Notes: a model not told the origin generated them from the sequence alone. 64,000 nucleotides of DNA from Chryseobacterium piperi (GCF_002285635.2 NZ_CP023049.2:2418001-2482000), one strand, 5' to 3'. Counted from the stretch's first letter, positions 51,524 through 60,791 are shown. A program made the numbers and translations.

Positions 51524-52402
51524 TTAAAAAGAAAATTGATATACTTTTCCACCTGTTGCTTTATCCTTTTCGTCTGCAATTAATAATGTTCTATCGTTTA
51601 GAAAGACAACAGATTCTTTCTGTGAATTATGATTTAATGGAACTTTTTCAATTTTAGCTGTACTGAAGTCATCAGAGGTAAATCCGGTAAGAAGATGAAT
51701 ATTCTTATGACTCAATAAGACAATCTGATCCTGTTTGCTGTTAATGGCTGCAGAGGTAATAGCTGCATCGCTATACTTTCCATTAAGTTTTAGCCTTCCA
51801 ATAAGCTTAGCTTCAAAATCTCCTTCTGCATTAGGAACTTTGAAAACAAGAAAAGTCCCGTCAAATCCTTTGCTTCTGTTTTTAGTAAAAAGATAAAAAC
51901 TCCCATTCATTTCTATGAACGCTTCACAGTCGTATAACCAGTTTGACTTTTTTGGTGGGAATTCCGTTTGTCCTTCGTAACGAAATTTTGTGGTTTGAAT
52001 TACCTGTGTAGTTTTTTGAGATGTGTCCTTTAGATCAAGTTTTAAAATAGCAAGATTCTGCCTGTCATTATCATTATTTCCAAAATCACCAATGTAAATA
52101 TTTCCTTTTGTATCCTTAGTAATCTCTTCCCAATCGTTATTTTCACCATTCTCAACAAGAACATCTGCTATCAGATTTCCTTGTCTGTCTAATCCGTACA
52201 CCACATTTTTATTCCCCTGGTCTTCTATTGCCCAGATGGTCTTCTGGTCATCAGACAAGGCAATCCCCGAGATTTCTTTTAATTTTTTAGGTAATGAAAA
52301 TTCCACTTTTAAAGTATCCTCTTTAGGTTGCTCACTTTGTGTTTTCGGATTGCATCCAACTAACAAAAGAGAAGTTATTGCGCAGACTATATACATTTTC
52401 AT
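51524..52402 (-). CDS. SdiA-regulated-like beta-propeller lipoprotein
   Basis: The protein of 292 residues starts with a lipoprotein signal (VCAITSLLLVGCNP, Cys near residue 17). The mature part resembles the SdiA-regulated (PF06977) propeller family: LKEISGIALSDDQKTIWAIE, NNDWEEITKDTKGNIYIGDF and SDAAITSAAINSKQDQIVLL are repeated blade-like segments. It is probably anchored in the outer membrane, facing the periplasm. The function is unknown. The ATG overlaps the mazG stop codon by one base (TAATG), so translation is coupled. Confidence 0.7.
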   Translation of the reverse strand: MKMYIVCAITSLLLVGCNPKTQSEQPKEDTLKVEFSLPKKLKEISGIALSDDQKTIWAIEDQGNKNVVYGLDRQGNLIADVLVENGENNDWEEITKDTKGNIYIGDFGNNDNDRQNLAILKLDLKDTSQKTTQVIQTTKFRYEGQTEFPPKKSNWLYDCEAFIEMNGSFYLFTKNRSKGFDGTFLVFKVPNAEGDFEAKLIGRLKLNGKYSDAAITSAAINSKQDQIVLLSHKNIHLLTGFTSDDFSTAKIEKVPLNHNSQKESVVFLNDRTLLIADEKDKATGGKVYQFSF

Positions 52403-53175
52403 TAATTTTTATTTAATAGTTTAGCCTCATCCCAAAGAAGATCCATCTCTTCTAAAGACATATTCTCTAATTTTAAATTTCTCTCTAGAGCCATTTCTTC
52501 CATCTTTTGAAATCTGGAAATAAACTTCAGATTGGTTCGCTCCAGAGCAGAATCAGGGTTGATATTAGAAATCCGGGCGTAATTGATTAATGAGAAAAAC
52601 ACATCACCCAGTTCCTGTTCTTTTTTTACCAAATCAGTTTCTGCATGGAATTCCGCCAATTCCTCATCTACTTTTTTCCAGGCATCTTCAGCGTCATGGA
52701 ATTCAAAACCAATTCCCTTTACTTTATCCTGAATTCTATAAGCTTTTACCATACTAGGTAGGCTTTTAGGAACTCCTCCTAAAATCGATGTATTACCTTC
52801 TTTTAATTTTAGTTTTTCCCAATTCTTTTTTACTTCTTCTTCATCTTTAACTTCTGTATCCCCGTAAATATGGGGATGACGGAAGATAAGCTTTTCGTTC
52901 AAAGAATTAATAACATCTGCGATATCGAAACTACCCTTCTCCGAACCTATTTTAGAATAAAAAACCAAATGAAGCAAAACATCCCCCAGTTCCTTTTTTA
53001 TTTCCTGCAAATCTTCCTGAAGGATCGCATCAGAAAGTTCGTAGGTTTCTTCAAGTGTCAAGTGACGGAGCGATTGTAAAGTCTGTTTCTGATCCCATGG
53101 ACACTTTTCACGTAAGTCATCCATAATATCCAATAATCGGCTGAAAGCTTCTAGTTTTTCTTGTTTAGTATTCAT
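52402..53175 (-). CDS. mazG: Nucleoside triphosphate pyrophosphohydrolase MazG
   Basis: MazG hydrolyses NTPs to NMPs and pyrophosphate and cleans up damaged nucleotides. From the ATG at 53175 (MNTKQEKLEAFSRLL) the protein has 257 residues with two MazG domains. The first has REKCPWDQKQTLQSLRHLTL and the EExxE-like metal residues in LEETYELSDAILQED; the second has LAEFHAETDLVKKEQELGDV. The frame extends to 53199 but the extra residues are not conserved. An 11-copy heptamer repeat lies upstream. Confidence 0.95.
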   Translation of the reverse strand: MNTKQEKLEAFSRLLDIMDDLREKCPWDQKQTLQSLRHLTLEETYELSDAILQEDLQEIKKELGDVLLHLVFYSKIGSEKGSFDIADVINSLNEKLIFRHPHIYGDTEVKDEEEVKKNWEKLKLKEGNTSILGGVPKSLPSMVKAYRIQDKVKGIGFEFHDAEDAWKKVDEELAEFHAETDLVKKEQELGDVFFSLINYARISNINPDSALERTNLKFISRFQKMEEMALERNLKLENMSLEEMDLLWDEAKLLNKN

Positions 53176-53255
53176 AAGTAAATGAGAATTCAAACTCATA
53201 CAAATGTAAGGGTTATTTTAACTTGGGTGCAAAACTTCGGATGAAAAGTTGAGGA

Positions 53256-53397
53256 GTTAGAAGTTAGAAGTTAGAAGTTAGAAGTTAGAAGTTAGAAGTT
53301 AGAAGTTAGAAGTTAGAAGTTAGAAGTTAGAAGCAAAATTACAGATTATGTATATCTATCAATTTATTCTTTATTCTTTATTCTTTATTCTTTATTC
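53256..53397. repeat. Heptamer tandem arrays GTTAGAA x11 and TTTATTC x5 (element 10)
   Basis: Bases 53256-53332 are eleven perfect copies of GTTAGAA. After a 30-bp spacer, 53363-53397 are five perfect copies of TTTATTC, which reads GAATAAA on the other strand. It is the clearest example of the 7-bp period in the window. It lies between the mazG start (53175) and the DUF5606 stop (53479), both on the minus strand, and is therefore upstream of mazG. Confidence 0.95.
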
Positions 53398-53420
53398 TTT
53401 ACCCTCTTCAAATAACCGCA

Positions 53421-53456
53421 CAAAAAAGCCTTGTCGAGAAAACGCTCAACAAGGCT
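53421..53456 (-). terminator. Terminator of the ruvX-def-DUF5606 group
   Basis: On the minus strand AGCCTTGT pairs with ACAAGGCT (53427-53434 and 53449-53456), followed by a T-run (AAAAAA at 53422-53427 on the plus strand). It lies about 25 bp after the DUF5606 stop codon. Confidence 0.8.
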
Positions 53457-53478
53457 GTATTTTAAATTCAAAAATGAA

Positions 53479-54039
53479 TTATCCTTTTTTAGTATGGGTA
53501 CTTTTCGGAGCTGCTTTAGCTGCTGAAGTAGCTTTTACTTTCGGAGCTGCTGGCTTTTCAGCTTTTGGAGCCGCTTTTTTAGGAGCTGCCTTTTCAGCCA
53601 ATTCTACTTCTGGGTTTGCCGGATCCAATGTTTCAGGTTCTGCCTTCACAAAGCTTTCAGGAGTAATATATCCTGCCTTATGTAAGATGTTATACCACTG
53701 TGCTAATTTCTTGATATCTGAACTGTATACTCTTTCAGTATCATAATTAGGAAGGGAAGCTCCCATGAATTCCTTTAACTCAGCGTCTGAAGATTTATGA
53801 GAAATTGTTTCCTTATAATCATGGTTTTTAGCAACATTTTCAAAAACTTCAAATAAAGGAACTTCCTTATCAAATGTAAACATCGCAATATTATCCAACA
53901 AACTCACCTGGCTTGAATTTCCAATACTTACTTTCTTCTTTGTAGTTACATCTTCAATAATAAATCCGTTTCTTAATTGAGAAACTAATTTATAAAGCCC
54001 TGGTTTTCCAGCAATTGAAATTATTTTTTCTAACAACAT
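53479..54039 (-). CDS. DUF5606 protein
   Basis: This 186-residue cytosolic protein starts MLLEKIISIAGKPGLYKLVS, the conserved opening of the family. A core to about residue 130 follows (SNGF-like FIIEDVTTKKKVSIGNSS, AMFTFDKEVPLFEVFENVAK), then a low-complexity Ala/Lys/Pro tail (EKAAPKKAAPKAEKPAAPKV). The tail resembles flexible basic tails of nucleic-acid-binding proteins. The function is not established. It lies downstream of def, as in other Flavobacteriia, and a terminator follows. Confidence 0.85.
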   Translation of the reverse strand: MLLEKIISIAGKPGLYKLVSQLRNGFIIEDVTTKKKVSIGNSSQVSLLDNIAMFTFDKEVPLFEVFENVAKNHDYKETISHKSSDAELKEFMGASLPNYDTERVYSSDIKKLAQWYNILHKAGYITPESFVKAEPETLDPANPEVELAEKAAPKKAAPKAEKPAAPKVKATSAAKAAPKSTHTKKG

Positions 54040-54114
54040 AATTTTATTTTTTTAATTTTTAGTAATCGGCCTGGACCTTTTACTGCGTATTATTTTTATT
54101 TTACTTATTTAACT

Positions 54115-54687
54115 CTATTTCGGAAATCTCATCTTATAATTGATGCTTACATCACCTTGAGATATTTTTGACAGCTTACCTTTCACCAATTTCTTTTTCA
54201 AAGCACTGAGATGATCAGTAAATAACGTTCCTTCAATATGATCATATTCATGCTGAATTACGCGGGCTCTAATATCGGAAAAAGTTTCTTTATGCTTCAC
54301 AAAATTTTCGTCATAATACTCAATCAAAATTGTGCTTTTTCTCTTCACATCCTCCCTTACGTCAGGAATCGAAAGACAACCTTCATTAAACTTCCATTCT
54401 TCTCCGGATTCTTCAAGAATTTGAGCATTGATAAAAACCTTTTTAAAATTTCTCAGCTCATCCTGGATATCCTCGTAATCTTCATCTTCAGCCAACGGAG
54501 TTACATCGATAACAAACAAACGAATATCAAGACCAATCTGCGGAGCAGCAAGGCCAATTCCGTTCGCACTGTTCATAGTTTCGAACATATTATCTATAAG
54601 TTCTTCTAAATCGGGATAATTTTTGTCTATATCTTTGCCTACTTTTCTTAAAATAGGATCCCCAAAGGCTCTTATTGGTAGAATCAT
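54115..54687 (-). CDS. def: Peptide deformylase
   Basis: Deformylase removes the formyl group from the first methionine of new proteins. The 190-residue enzyme has the three family motifs: GIGLAAPQIG, EGCLSIPD (metal-binding Cys) and QHEYDHIEGTLF (HExxH-type with two His). Its ATG overlaps the ruvX stop codon by 4 bp, so both are on one mRNA. Confidence 0.97.
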   Translation of the reverse strand: MILPIRAFGDPILRKVGKDIDKNYPDLEELIDNMFETMNSANGIGLAAPQIGLDIRLFVIDVTPLAEDEDYEDIQDELRNFKKVFINAQILEESGEEWKFNEGCLSIPDVREDVKRKSTILIEYYDENFVKHKETFSDIRARVIQHEYDHIEGTLFTDHLSALKKKLVKGKLSKISQGDVSINYKMRFPK

Positions 54688-55100
54688 CTTGTTCTTTGTT
54701 CTAAAAAATTCTGCAATATAATAGTTGCACTTACTTTATCTATTAATCCCTTTTCCTGTCTCTTTTTTTTATTCTTCCCACTTTGGGATATAAAAAAGGA
54801 AGCCATTTTGGAAGTGAATCTCTCATCAAAACGGTGAACGGGAATGGTTGGAAATTCTTTTTTAAATTCTTCTATGAATTTTAAAATATCAGTTTCCACT
54901 TCGGAAATATTTCCTTTTAAATCTACAGGAAGCCCGACCACTACATCATCAACCTTATTTTCACTGGTATATTTTTTCAAAAAAATCAATAAAAATTTTG
55001 TTTCAACAGTGTCCAGACCACTTGCAATAATCTGCATATCATCTGTTGCAGCGATACCACAACGCGCCTTTCCGTAGTCTATTGCAAGGATTTGTCCCAT
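54684..55100 (-). CDS. ruvX: YqgF/RuvX-type Holliday junction resolvase
   Basis: This RNase H-fold protein of 138 residues is thought to act in pre-16S rRNA end processing and possibly in junction resolution. The acidic active-site residues lie in ILAIDYGKARCGIA and HRFDERFTSKMA, with VVVGLPVDLKG between them. The N-terminus MGQILAIDYG supports the start at 55100. It is the first gene of the ruvX-def-DUF5606 group and is divergent from sixA. Confidence 0.92.
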   Translation of the reverse strand: MGQILAIDYGKARCGIAATDDMQIIASGLDTVETKFLLIFLKKYTSENKVDDVVVGLPVDLKGNISEVETDILKFIEEFKKEFPTIPVHRFDERFTSKMASFFISQSGKNKKKRQEKGLIDKVSATIILQNFLEQRTR

Positions 55101-55214
55101 AGGTTTGCAAATTTAGTAAATTTTAATGATTTTATTCATAACGTAGTTTTTTTTATAAATGATGTTTCATTCCATATTTTTTTTTATAATTTTAATCTTC
55201 CAAAAAACGAAATT

Positions 55215-55694
55215 ATGAAGAAACTCATTCTAGTGAGACATGCAAAGAGCGACTGGCCGGAGGAAACAGAAGATTTTGACAGACCTTTGGCAGACAAGGG
55301 ATTGGAAGACGCTATGAACATGTCCAGATTCTTAAAAACCAATAATATTGCAATTGATTATCTGGTATCCAGTCCGGCGGTTCGGGCATTGAATACATGC
55401 AAGATTTTCAATCAAACTTATCAGTTGAATTTTATGACTGATGAGAAGCTTTATAATCCATCGGAACGAAATTTTGAATCTGTAATTTACAACCTGAATG
55501 ACGACCACAGCTCAGTAGCTTTCTTCTCACATAATAACGGAATCTCTAATTTTGCGAATTCTATTTCCGAAGATATTTTTCATTTTCCAACCTGCGGAGT
55601 AGCCGGGTTTGAGATAGACTGCAATTCGTGGTCTGAATTTGATGGAGCCAGCAAAAAGCTTCTGTTCTTTTATGAACCTAATAAAATTAAGTAG
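55215..55694 (+). CDS. SixA-type histidine phosphatase
   Basis: This small phosphoglycerate-mutase-fold phosphatase has 159 residues from the ATG at 55215 (MKKLILVRHAKSDWPEE). The RHAKSDW motif contains the phosphorylated histidine, SSPAVRALNTC carries the conserved Arg, and FFSHNNGISNFA has the second histidine. E. coli SixA removes phosphate from histidine phosphotransfer proteins; the target here is unknown. The frame extends to 55092, but that part is not conserved and overlaps the ruvX start. Confidence 0.9.
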   Translation: MKKLILVRHAKSDWPEETEDFDRPLADKGLEDAMNMSRFLKTNNIAIDYLVSSPAVRALNTCKIFNQTYQLNFMTDEKLYNPSERNFESVIYNLNDDHSSVAFFSHNNGISNFANSISEDIFHFPTCGVAGFEIDCNSWSEFDGASKKLLFFYEPNKIK

Positions 55695-55902
55695 TATTCA
55701 TAAAATAACTATTGCATAGTTTTTCTTCCTTTTCTTCTTTTTATATTAAAAGAGGAAACATTTCTATTTTAGCACCTTTGCATCATTTTGTCATCAACCT
55801 TTCCAACCATCACCTGGAAAACTCAGTTTTTAAATTAAATAAAATTGATTTTTAACGGGAAAATATCATGTTTCTCTTCTTGTCATTGTTTTTAGAATAA
55901 AA

Positions 55903-55910
55903 TACTTTTG
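55903..55910 (+). promoter_or_regulatory. -7 promoter element upstream of the T9SS propeller gene
   Basis: TACTTTTG matches TAnnTTTG and lies 36 bp before the ATG at 55946. TTG trinucleotides at 55880 and 55886 are possible -33 boxes at non-ideal spacing. The rest of 55695-55902 holds no gene that I can see. Confidence 0.45.
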
Positions 55911-55945
55911 TATTATATATATAATTATTCTAAATAAAAATAACA

Positions 55946-56998
55946 ATGAAGAAACAATTTTACTTCTTATTTTTTTTGCTTGTATTAGCAGGAAACACAG
56001 TGAATTCACAGACAACTGCCAACCTCTTTATAGGAAATTTAAACGCTCCTAACCCTATGATCATAGATGGCAATGAAATGTATATTGGCATTTACTATCT
56101 CGACAAAGTTATCAAAGTCAGTATTGATAATCCTACCGCACCACCTGTTGACGTGGTAACAGGGGTAAGCAGGCCTTATGGACTGGCATTAAAAGATCAT
56201 ATATTATATATTTCAGAATATGGCGCGGATCGAATTTCCAAGATCAATCTTAATGTTCCAAATCCAGCTCCTGAACTTGTTATCAATAATGTAAGCAGTC
56301 CTCTTGGTCTTGAGTTTGTTGGAAATGAATTATATATAGCTGCTAATACGGCTAACAAAATTCAAAAAATAGATATCAGCCAACCAGCACCCCAATTGAT
56401 AGATGTATGCCCCGCAATACTTCCGTTTGAAATTGAAATTATTGGCAATTCACTTTATTTCACAGAGCGAATGGATGGCAGAGTCTCAATGGTTAAATTA
56501 AATGATACCGCGCCACCTACTGTGGTTGTACAAGGATTAAGCTATCCATCAGGTCTCACTTCTTACGGTAAAGAACTATTTATTAGTGAGGCAGGGGCTG
56601 CCAAAATTTCAAAATTCAATATTACTGAATCTAATCCTACAGTATCAGATGCCGTTATTTCTAGTGAATTCAATTATCCTTCAGGATTAGCTACAAAAAA
56701 CAGCACTCTGTTTATTACTGACCTTTTTGCAGGTTCACTGTTAAAAGCAGATTTAACATCATTATCTGTTTCTGATTTAAACCTTAAGAATACAACATCA
56801 TCCATATATCCTAATCCTGCAAAAGATGAGTTAACAATAATAAATCCGTCATCCAAAGATTATAAGATATTTGATATGGTTGGAAACCTGATTCTTTCGG
56901 GAAAAATGGAAAGAAATAGAATCGATATAAGCCAGCTTGTAAAAGGCGCTTATATCATTCAGTCCGGAGACCTGATTAAAAAATTCATCAAAGAATAA
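55946..56998 (+). CDS. Secreted beta-propeller protein with T9SS sorting domain
   Basis: The protein of 350 residues begins with a signal peptide (QFYFLFFLLVLAGNTVNSQ). The body is an SMP-30/NHL-like propeller with repeated blades, each carrying a pattern like GNELYIA..ANKIQKIDIS (for example GNEMYIGIYYLDKVIKVSI and KDHILYISEYGADRISKINL). The last 75 residues are a type IX sorting domain (SSIYPNPAKDELTI to KGAYIIQSGDLIKKFI). It should be exported to the cell surface or medium by T9SS. Its ligand is unknown. The IS1182 end that follows supplies a terminator hairpin. Confidence 0.85.
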   Translation: MKKQFYFLFFLLVLAGNTVNSQTTANLFIGNLNAPNPMIIDGNEMYIGIYYLDKVIKVSIDNPTAPPVDVVTGVSRPYGLALKDHILYISEYGADRISKINLNVPNPAPELVINNVSSPLGLEFVGNELYIAANTANKIQKIDISQPAPQLIDVCPAILPFEIEIIGNSLYFTERMDGRVSMVKLNDTAPPTVVVQGLSYPSGLTSYGKELFISEAGAAKISKFNITESNPTVSDAVISSEFNYPSGLATKNSTLFITDLFAGSLLKADLTSLSVSDLNLKNTTSSIYPNPAKDELTIINPSSKDYKIFDMVGNLILSGKMERNRIDISQLVKGAYIIQSGDLIKKFIKE

Positions 56999-57020
56999 AA
57001 CTTTCAATAGATCATCAATA

Positions 57021-58569
57021 AAAAGAGGCTGTCTCAAAAGAGATAGCCTTTTTTATGCAAAAAGGAAAGCTTTCGCTTTCCTAATAGTTGCAAATTGATT
57101 AATTTGCATTGTGTTAAGTACGTCAAAAGTAGTCTTTAAAGATTACACCCCCAAAGAAAATCTGCTTTTTCCTCCCAATTTATCGGAGTTGATTGATGAG
57201 CGACATCCTGTGAAAATTGTTTCAAACATTATTGATGGCTTGGATATCAAAAGCTTAATTAAAACCTACAAACCTGGCGGAACATCTTGCTACCACCCGA
57301 AAATGCTTTTGAAAGTTTTGATTTATGGCTATTTAAGCAATATCTATTCAAGCCGCAAAATGGAGCAGGCCTTGAAAGAAAACATCCATTTTATGTGGCT
57401 CTCTGCAATGAGCCGTCCCGATCATAACACCTTAAACAGGTTCCGTAGTGAACGATTGAAAGGTGAGATTAAAGCTATTTTCACACAAATTGTTCTTCTT
57501 TTGGAAAAGGAAGGTTTGGTAAGTCTGAAAACCACTTTTGTAGATGGCACCAAGATAGAAGCCAATGCCAATCGCTATACTTTTGTTTGGGGAAGAGCTG
57601 TCAAAAAACACAAAGAAAGGATTGCAGAGCAATTAGAAGAGCTTTGGAACTATGCAGAAACAGTTGCCAAAGACGAGCTTGAAAATACAGAAAGTATTGA
57701 TTTTAAAGAAGTAGATTCTGAAAAAGTAACTCAAACCATCGAAAAGATCAATGAAGTTTTGAAAGATAAAAAAGTAGCTTCAAAAGTTCGTCAGAAACTG
57801 AATTATGCTAAGAAAAACTGGGCAGATAATTTAGAGAAATATAAAAAACAGCAAGAATTATTAGAAGATAGAAATTCCTATTCCAAAACCGATACAGACG
57901 CTACTTTTATGCGAATGAAGGAGGATCATATGCGAAACGGACAACTAAAACCCGCTTACAATCTACAAATTTCTACCCATAGACAATTCATTTTACATTA
58001 TTCAATTCATCCCAACCCAACAGACACCAAAACATTAGCGACTCATTTACTGGGTTTTGAAGAAAGCTATCATAAAGCTCCCAAAGAGCTTGTTGCTGAT
58101 GCTGGTTATGGCTCAGAAGAAAATTACAACTTGTTAAAATCTAAGAAAATAAAAGCTTATGTTAAATATAATTACTTCAGAAAAGATCAGAAATCGGGAC
58201 AAATAACCACTTCACAAAACAATCCTAAATTGGCAAAAATCAGAGAAAAGGTTTTCAAACTTCTTAATACCAGCAAGGGCATCAAACTCAGAAAACAAAG
58301 ATGCCATGATATTGAACCTGTTTTTGCAGAGCTCAAACACAACAAAAATTTTAAACGATTCATGCTTCGGGGAAAAAATAAAGTCGAGGTAGAAATCGGC
58401 ATACTCGCAATTGCCCACAATCTAAAGAAAATGTCAAAAGCAGCCTAAAACAGACTGCTTTTTTGACTTATATCTTCTTTTTTCCAAGATATTTTTTTTA
58501 TTCAAAATATCGAAATCTTTTTTCAATGAAATACTAAAAAGAGACTGTCCTTTTGAGACAGCCTCTTTT
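57021..58569 (+). mobile_element. IS1182-family insertion sequence
   Basis: The element of about 1.55 kb is bounded by a perfect 20-bp inverted repeat (57021-57040 and 58550-58569, starting AAAAGAGGCTGTC). Each end also folds into a hairpin followed by a T-run: GGCTGTCTC/GAGATAGCC at 57027-57047 on the left and a matching one at 58543-58572 on the right. I could not assign a clear target duplication. The element carries one intact transposase. Confidence 0.85.
57111..58448 (+). CDS. IS1182-family transposase
   Basis: This DDE transposase of 445 residues appears complete. The start is GTG at 57111 (LSTSKVVFKDYTP). The N-terminal DUF772-type part contains HPVKIVSNIIDGLDI, KMLLKVLIYGYLSNIYSSRK and RPDHNTLNRFRSERL. 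Catalytic positions are the Asp in TTFVDGTKIEANANRY, the Asp in ELVADAGYGSEENY and the Glu in CHDIEPVFAELKHN. A coiled-coil insertion (about 165-265) is usual for the family. No frameshift is seen, so the element could be active. Confidence 0.92.
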   Translation: MLSTSKVVFKDYTPKENLLFPPNLSELIDERHPVKIVSNIIDGLDIKSLIKTYKPGGTSCYHPKMLLKVLIYGYLSNIYSSRKMEQALKENIHFMWLSAMSRPDHNTLNRFRSERLKGEIKAIFTQIVLLLEKEGLVSLKTTFVDGTKIEANANRYTFVWGRAVKKHKERIAEQLEELWNYAETVAKDELENTESIDFKEVDSEKVTQTIEKINEVLKDKKVASKVRQKLNYAKKNWADNLEKYKKQQELLEDRNSYSKTDTDATFMRMKEDHMRNGQLKPAYNLQISTHRQFILHYSIHPNPTDTKTLATHLLGFEESYHKAPKELVADAGYGSEENYNLLKSKKIKAYVKYNYFRKDQKSGQITTSQNNPKLAKIREKVFKLLNTSKGIKLRKQRCHDIEPVFAELKHNKNFKRFMLRGKNKVEVEIGILAIAHNLKKMSKAA

Positions 58570-58625
58570 TTTATTTAACATGCTAGTATTTAATTCAGAG
58601 ACACAAACTCTATGTTTTAGATTTG

Positions 58626-60170
58626 TTATTTTCTTTGCAAATCCAGATCATCAAAATCGAAACTAAAATCTGTAACATCGGAAATAGGTTTTAATCTGGC
58701 TGATTCCGCTTTACCATTTTCGTCATAATTAAAAATAATATAAGCATCTGCATCATAGCTTCTGTCATCCCATTTAATGATGAAGCTATTATTGGAATAA
58801 GGTAATAATTCACCTTTCAACCTCGGTGAATTTTTACATGAAATTCTATAGCTATTTCCTTGCTGAGCAATTTCAACATCACCAAACCAGACATCATTAT
58901 ATGTCCCTACAAACTGCTCTGCTTTAGGCTGTAGGTTTTTATCTTTTTTAAACGAATCAGATTTGGCAAATGCTTCTTTCTTTTGCTTCTCATATTCAGC
59001 GTTCATTTTAGCCATCCTGTCTCCATAAGTTTTCAGCCAGTTTCTATCTGAAACTCCCAAATAAGAGTCTTTTACAGTATTGGTAACCGTATTAAAAGCC
59101 GCTCCTGACTGTTGGTTGGTCAATACAACAATACCCAATTTCAAATCCGGAATTAAGGTAAACTGAGTCACAGTCCCGATCAGGCCACCCGTATGCTGAA
59201 TTTGCTTATGTCCTTTAACATCACTTAAAAACCATCCCATTCCGTATCCGTAGAAGCTCGTATCATATGGATTTTTCATAGCTACTCCACTAGGAATCTG
59301 CAAACTCCAAAGTTGTTGGACTTGTTTATCTGAAACTAATTTCTTCCCATCTTTTGTTGTAAAATTATTCAGAAGACATTCTGCCCAGGTAGTCATATCT
59401 TTGATATTACTCATAATACCTCCAGCCGCATTTCCCGTTTCATTCCAGTCATGAGGGACTGCTATTACTTTTCCGTCTGCCGGCGCGTGGGCATCAATTT
59501 TATTATTGATAGATTTAGCCCTGTTATAGCTTCCGAAACTCGCAGTCATTCCTACAGGCTTCATGATTCTTTGTTCAACAAACTCTGCCCAGCTTAATCC
59601 TGAAATACGGTGAATCACCTCACCCGCAACGATAAACATAATATTATTGTAATCTAAAGTAGTTCTGAAAGGATTTTCAGGCTTCAGATATCTGACATTA
59701 TGAACGATGTCATTGACCGTTAAACTACCTCCTTCAGGAAAAAACATTAAGTCTCCCTGTCCCAGACCTAATCCGGCTCTATGAGTAACCAAGTCTTTTA
59801 TTGTAACATTTTTTGAAACGTAAGAATCATACATCTGGAATTCCGGAATGTATTTTGAAACTTTATCGTCCCAGTTCAGCTTACCTTCATCAGCTAAAAT
59901 AGCCAGCGCGGTACAGGTAAAGCCTTTGGAATTGGAAGCAATACCTACTAAAGTATTTTCATCCATGGGCTGTTTCGTCGTTAAAGAACGTACACCAAAT
60001 CCTTTTGAGTAAATTAATTTTCCGTCTTTGATAATCCCTACAGACATTCCCGGAACTTCAAAAGTTTTTATGGTATTCTGGATTAATTCATCAAGCTTTT
60101 TTTCTTCAACCTGAGCACTGAATAAGCCGACTGTGAATAGAAAAATGAGAAAAGAAAGTTTCTGGTTCAT
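58626..60170 (-). CDS. Secreted serine hydrolase of the class C beta-lactamase/PBP4-like family
   Basis: This 514-residue protein has a signal peptide (KLSFLIFLFTVGLFSAQ). The beta-lactamase fold shows the SxxK motif in GIASNSKGFTCTALA, the YxN motif in TTLDYNNIMFIVAGEV, and a third box HTGG in KQIQHTGGLIGTV. The C-terminal extension (about 400-514) is a DUF3471-like domain. Such enzymes act as esterases or D-amino peptidases rather than as resistance enzymes in most cases; the substrate is unknown. It lies next to the IS1182 element and is divergent from the phosphodiesterase gene. Confidence 0.88.
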   Translation of the reverse strand: MNQKLSFLIFLFTVGLFSAQVEEKKLDELIQNTIKTFEVPGMSVGIIKDGKLIYSKGFGVRSLTTKQPMDENTLVGIASNSKGFTCTALAILADEGKLNWDDKVSKYIPEFQMYDSYVSKNVTIKDLVTHRAGLGLGQGDLMFFPEGGSLTVNDIVHNVRYLKPENPFRTTLDYNNIMFIVAGEVIHRISGLSWAEFVEQRIMKPVGMTASFGSYNRAKSINNKIDAHAPADGKVIAVPHDWNETGNAAGGIMSNIKDMTTWAECLLNNFTTKDGKKLVSDKQVQQLWSLQIPSGVAMKNPYDTSFYGYGMGWFLSDVKGHKQIQHTGGLIGTVTQFTLIPDLKLGIVVLTNQQSGAAFNTVTNTVKDSYLGVSDRNWLKTYGDRMAKMNAEYEKQKKEAFAKSDSFKKDKNLQPKAEQFVGTYNDVWFGDVEIAQQGNSYRISCKNSPRLKGELLPYSNNSFIIKWDDRSYDADAYIIFNYDENGKAESARLKPISDVTDFSFDFDDLDLQRK

Positions 60171-60216
60171 TATTTTTTAAATTTTCTCAAAGTTAATCAA
60201 TTCGACATTTATTAAG

Positions 60217-60224
60217 TAAATTTG
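60217..60224 (+). promoter_or_regulatory. -7 promoter element upstream of the phosphodiesterase gene
   Basis: TAAATTTG matches TAnnTTTG. It overlaps the in-frame ATG at 60222, which argues for the later start at 60297. Confidence 0.45.
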
Positions 60225-60296
60225 AACTTTAAATTAAAAACAGGATCACTAATCCGGAATTTAGTAAATTACTATTTATATAATCGAACAAAAAAA

Positions 60297-60791
60297 ATGA
60301 CAAAAGTCCTTCTCCTTTCAGACTCTCACTCCTATATTGATGATCGGATTTTAGAATATGCCAGACAGGCAGATGAAATTTGGCATTGTGGTGACTTTGG
60401 AAGTTTTGAAATTATCGAACAACTAGAAAAAATCAAGCCGCTAAAAGGAGTCTATGGAAATATTGACAATGCGAAAATCCGTTCTGAGTTTCCTGAAGTA
60501 AATCGTTTTTTCTGCGAAAACCTGGAAGTTTTAATGATCCATATCGGTGGTTACCCCGGGAAGTATACACCTTTGGCCAAAAAAGAAATTACAGAAAAGG
60601 CGCCAAAATTATTTATATCAGGGCATTCCCATATTTTAAAAGCCATGTTTGAATCTAAAAATAACCTGCTCCACCTTAATCCAGGTGCTTGTGGAAAACA
60701 GGGATGGCACAAAACGAGAACGATGATGCGCTTTGTAGTAGATCATGACGAAGTAAAAGATCTTGAGATCATTGAATTAGGACCGAAATAA
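60297..60791 (+). CDS. YfcE/MJ0936-type metallophosphodiesterase
   Basis: This 164-residue cytosolic phosphoesterase starts at the ATG at 60297 (MTKVLLLSDSHSYIDD). All metal motifs are present: SDSHSYID, WHCGDFGSFE, YGNIDNA and SGHSHILKAM, followed by NPGACGKQGWHK. Related enzymes cleave phosphodiesters with broad specificity. The frame extends to 60222, but that part is not conserved. The Smr gene follows after 7 bp, so the two are probably co-transcribed. Confidence 0.92.
   Translation: MTKVLLLSDSHSYIDDRILEYARQADEIWHCGDFGSFEIIEQLEKIKPLKGVYGNIDNAKIRSEFPEVNRFFCENLEVLMIHIGGYPGKYTPLAKKEITEKAPKLFISGHSHILKAMFESKNNLLHLNPGACGKQGWHKTRTMMRFVVDHDEVKDLEIIELGPK

Noticed and set aside
53256..53397. CRISPR-like array
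   Set aside because: The repeats are contiguous 7-bp units without unique spacers, and no cas genes are present.
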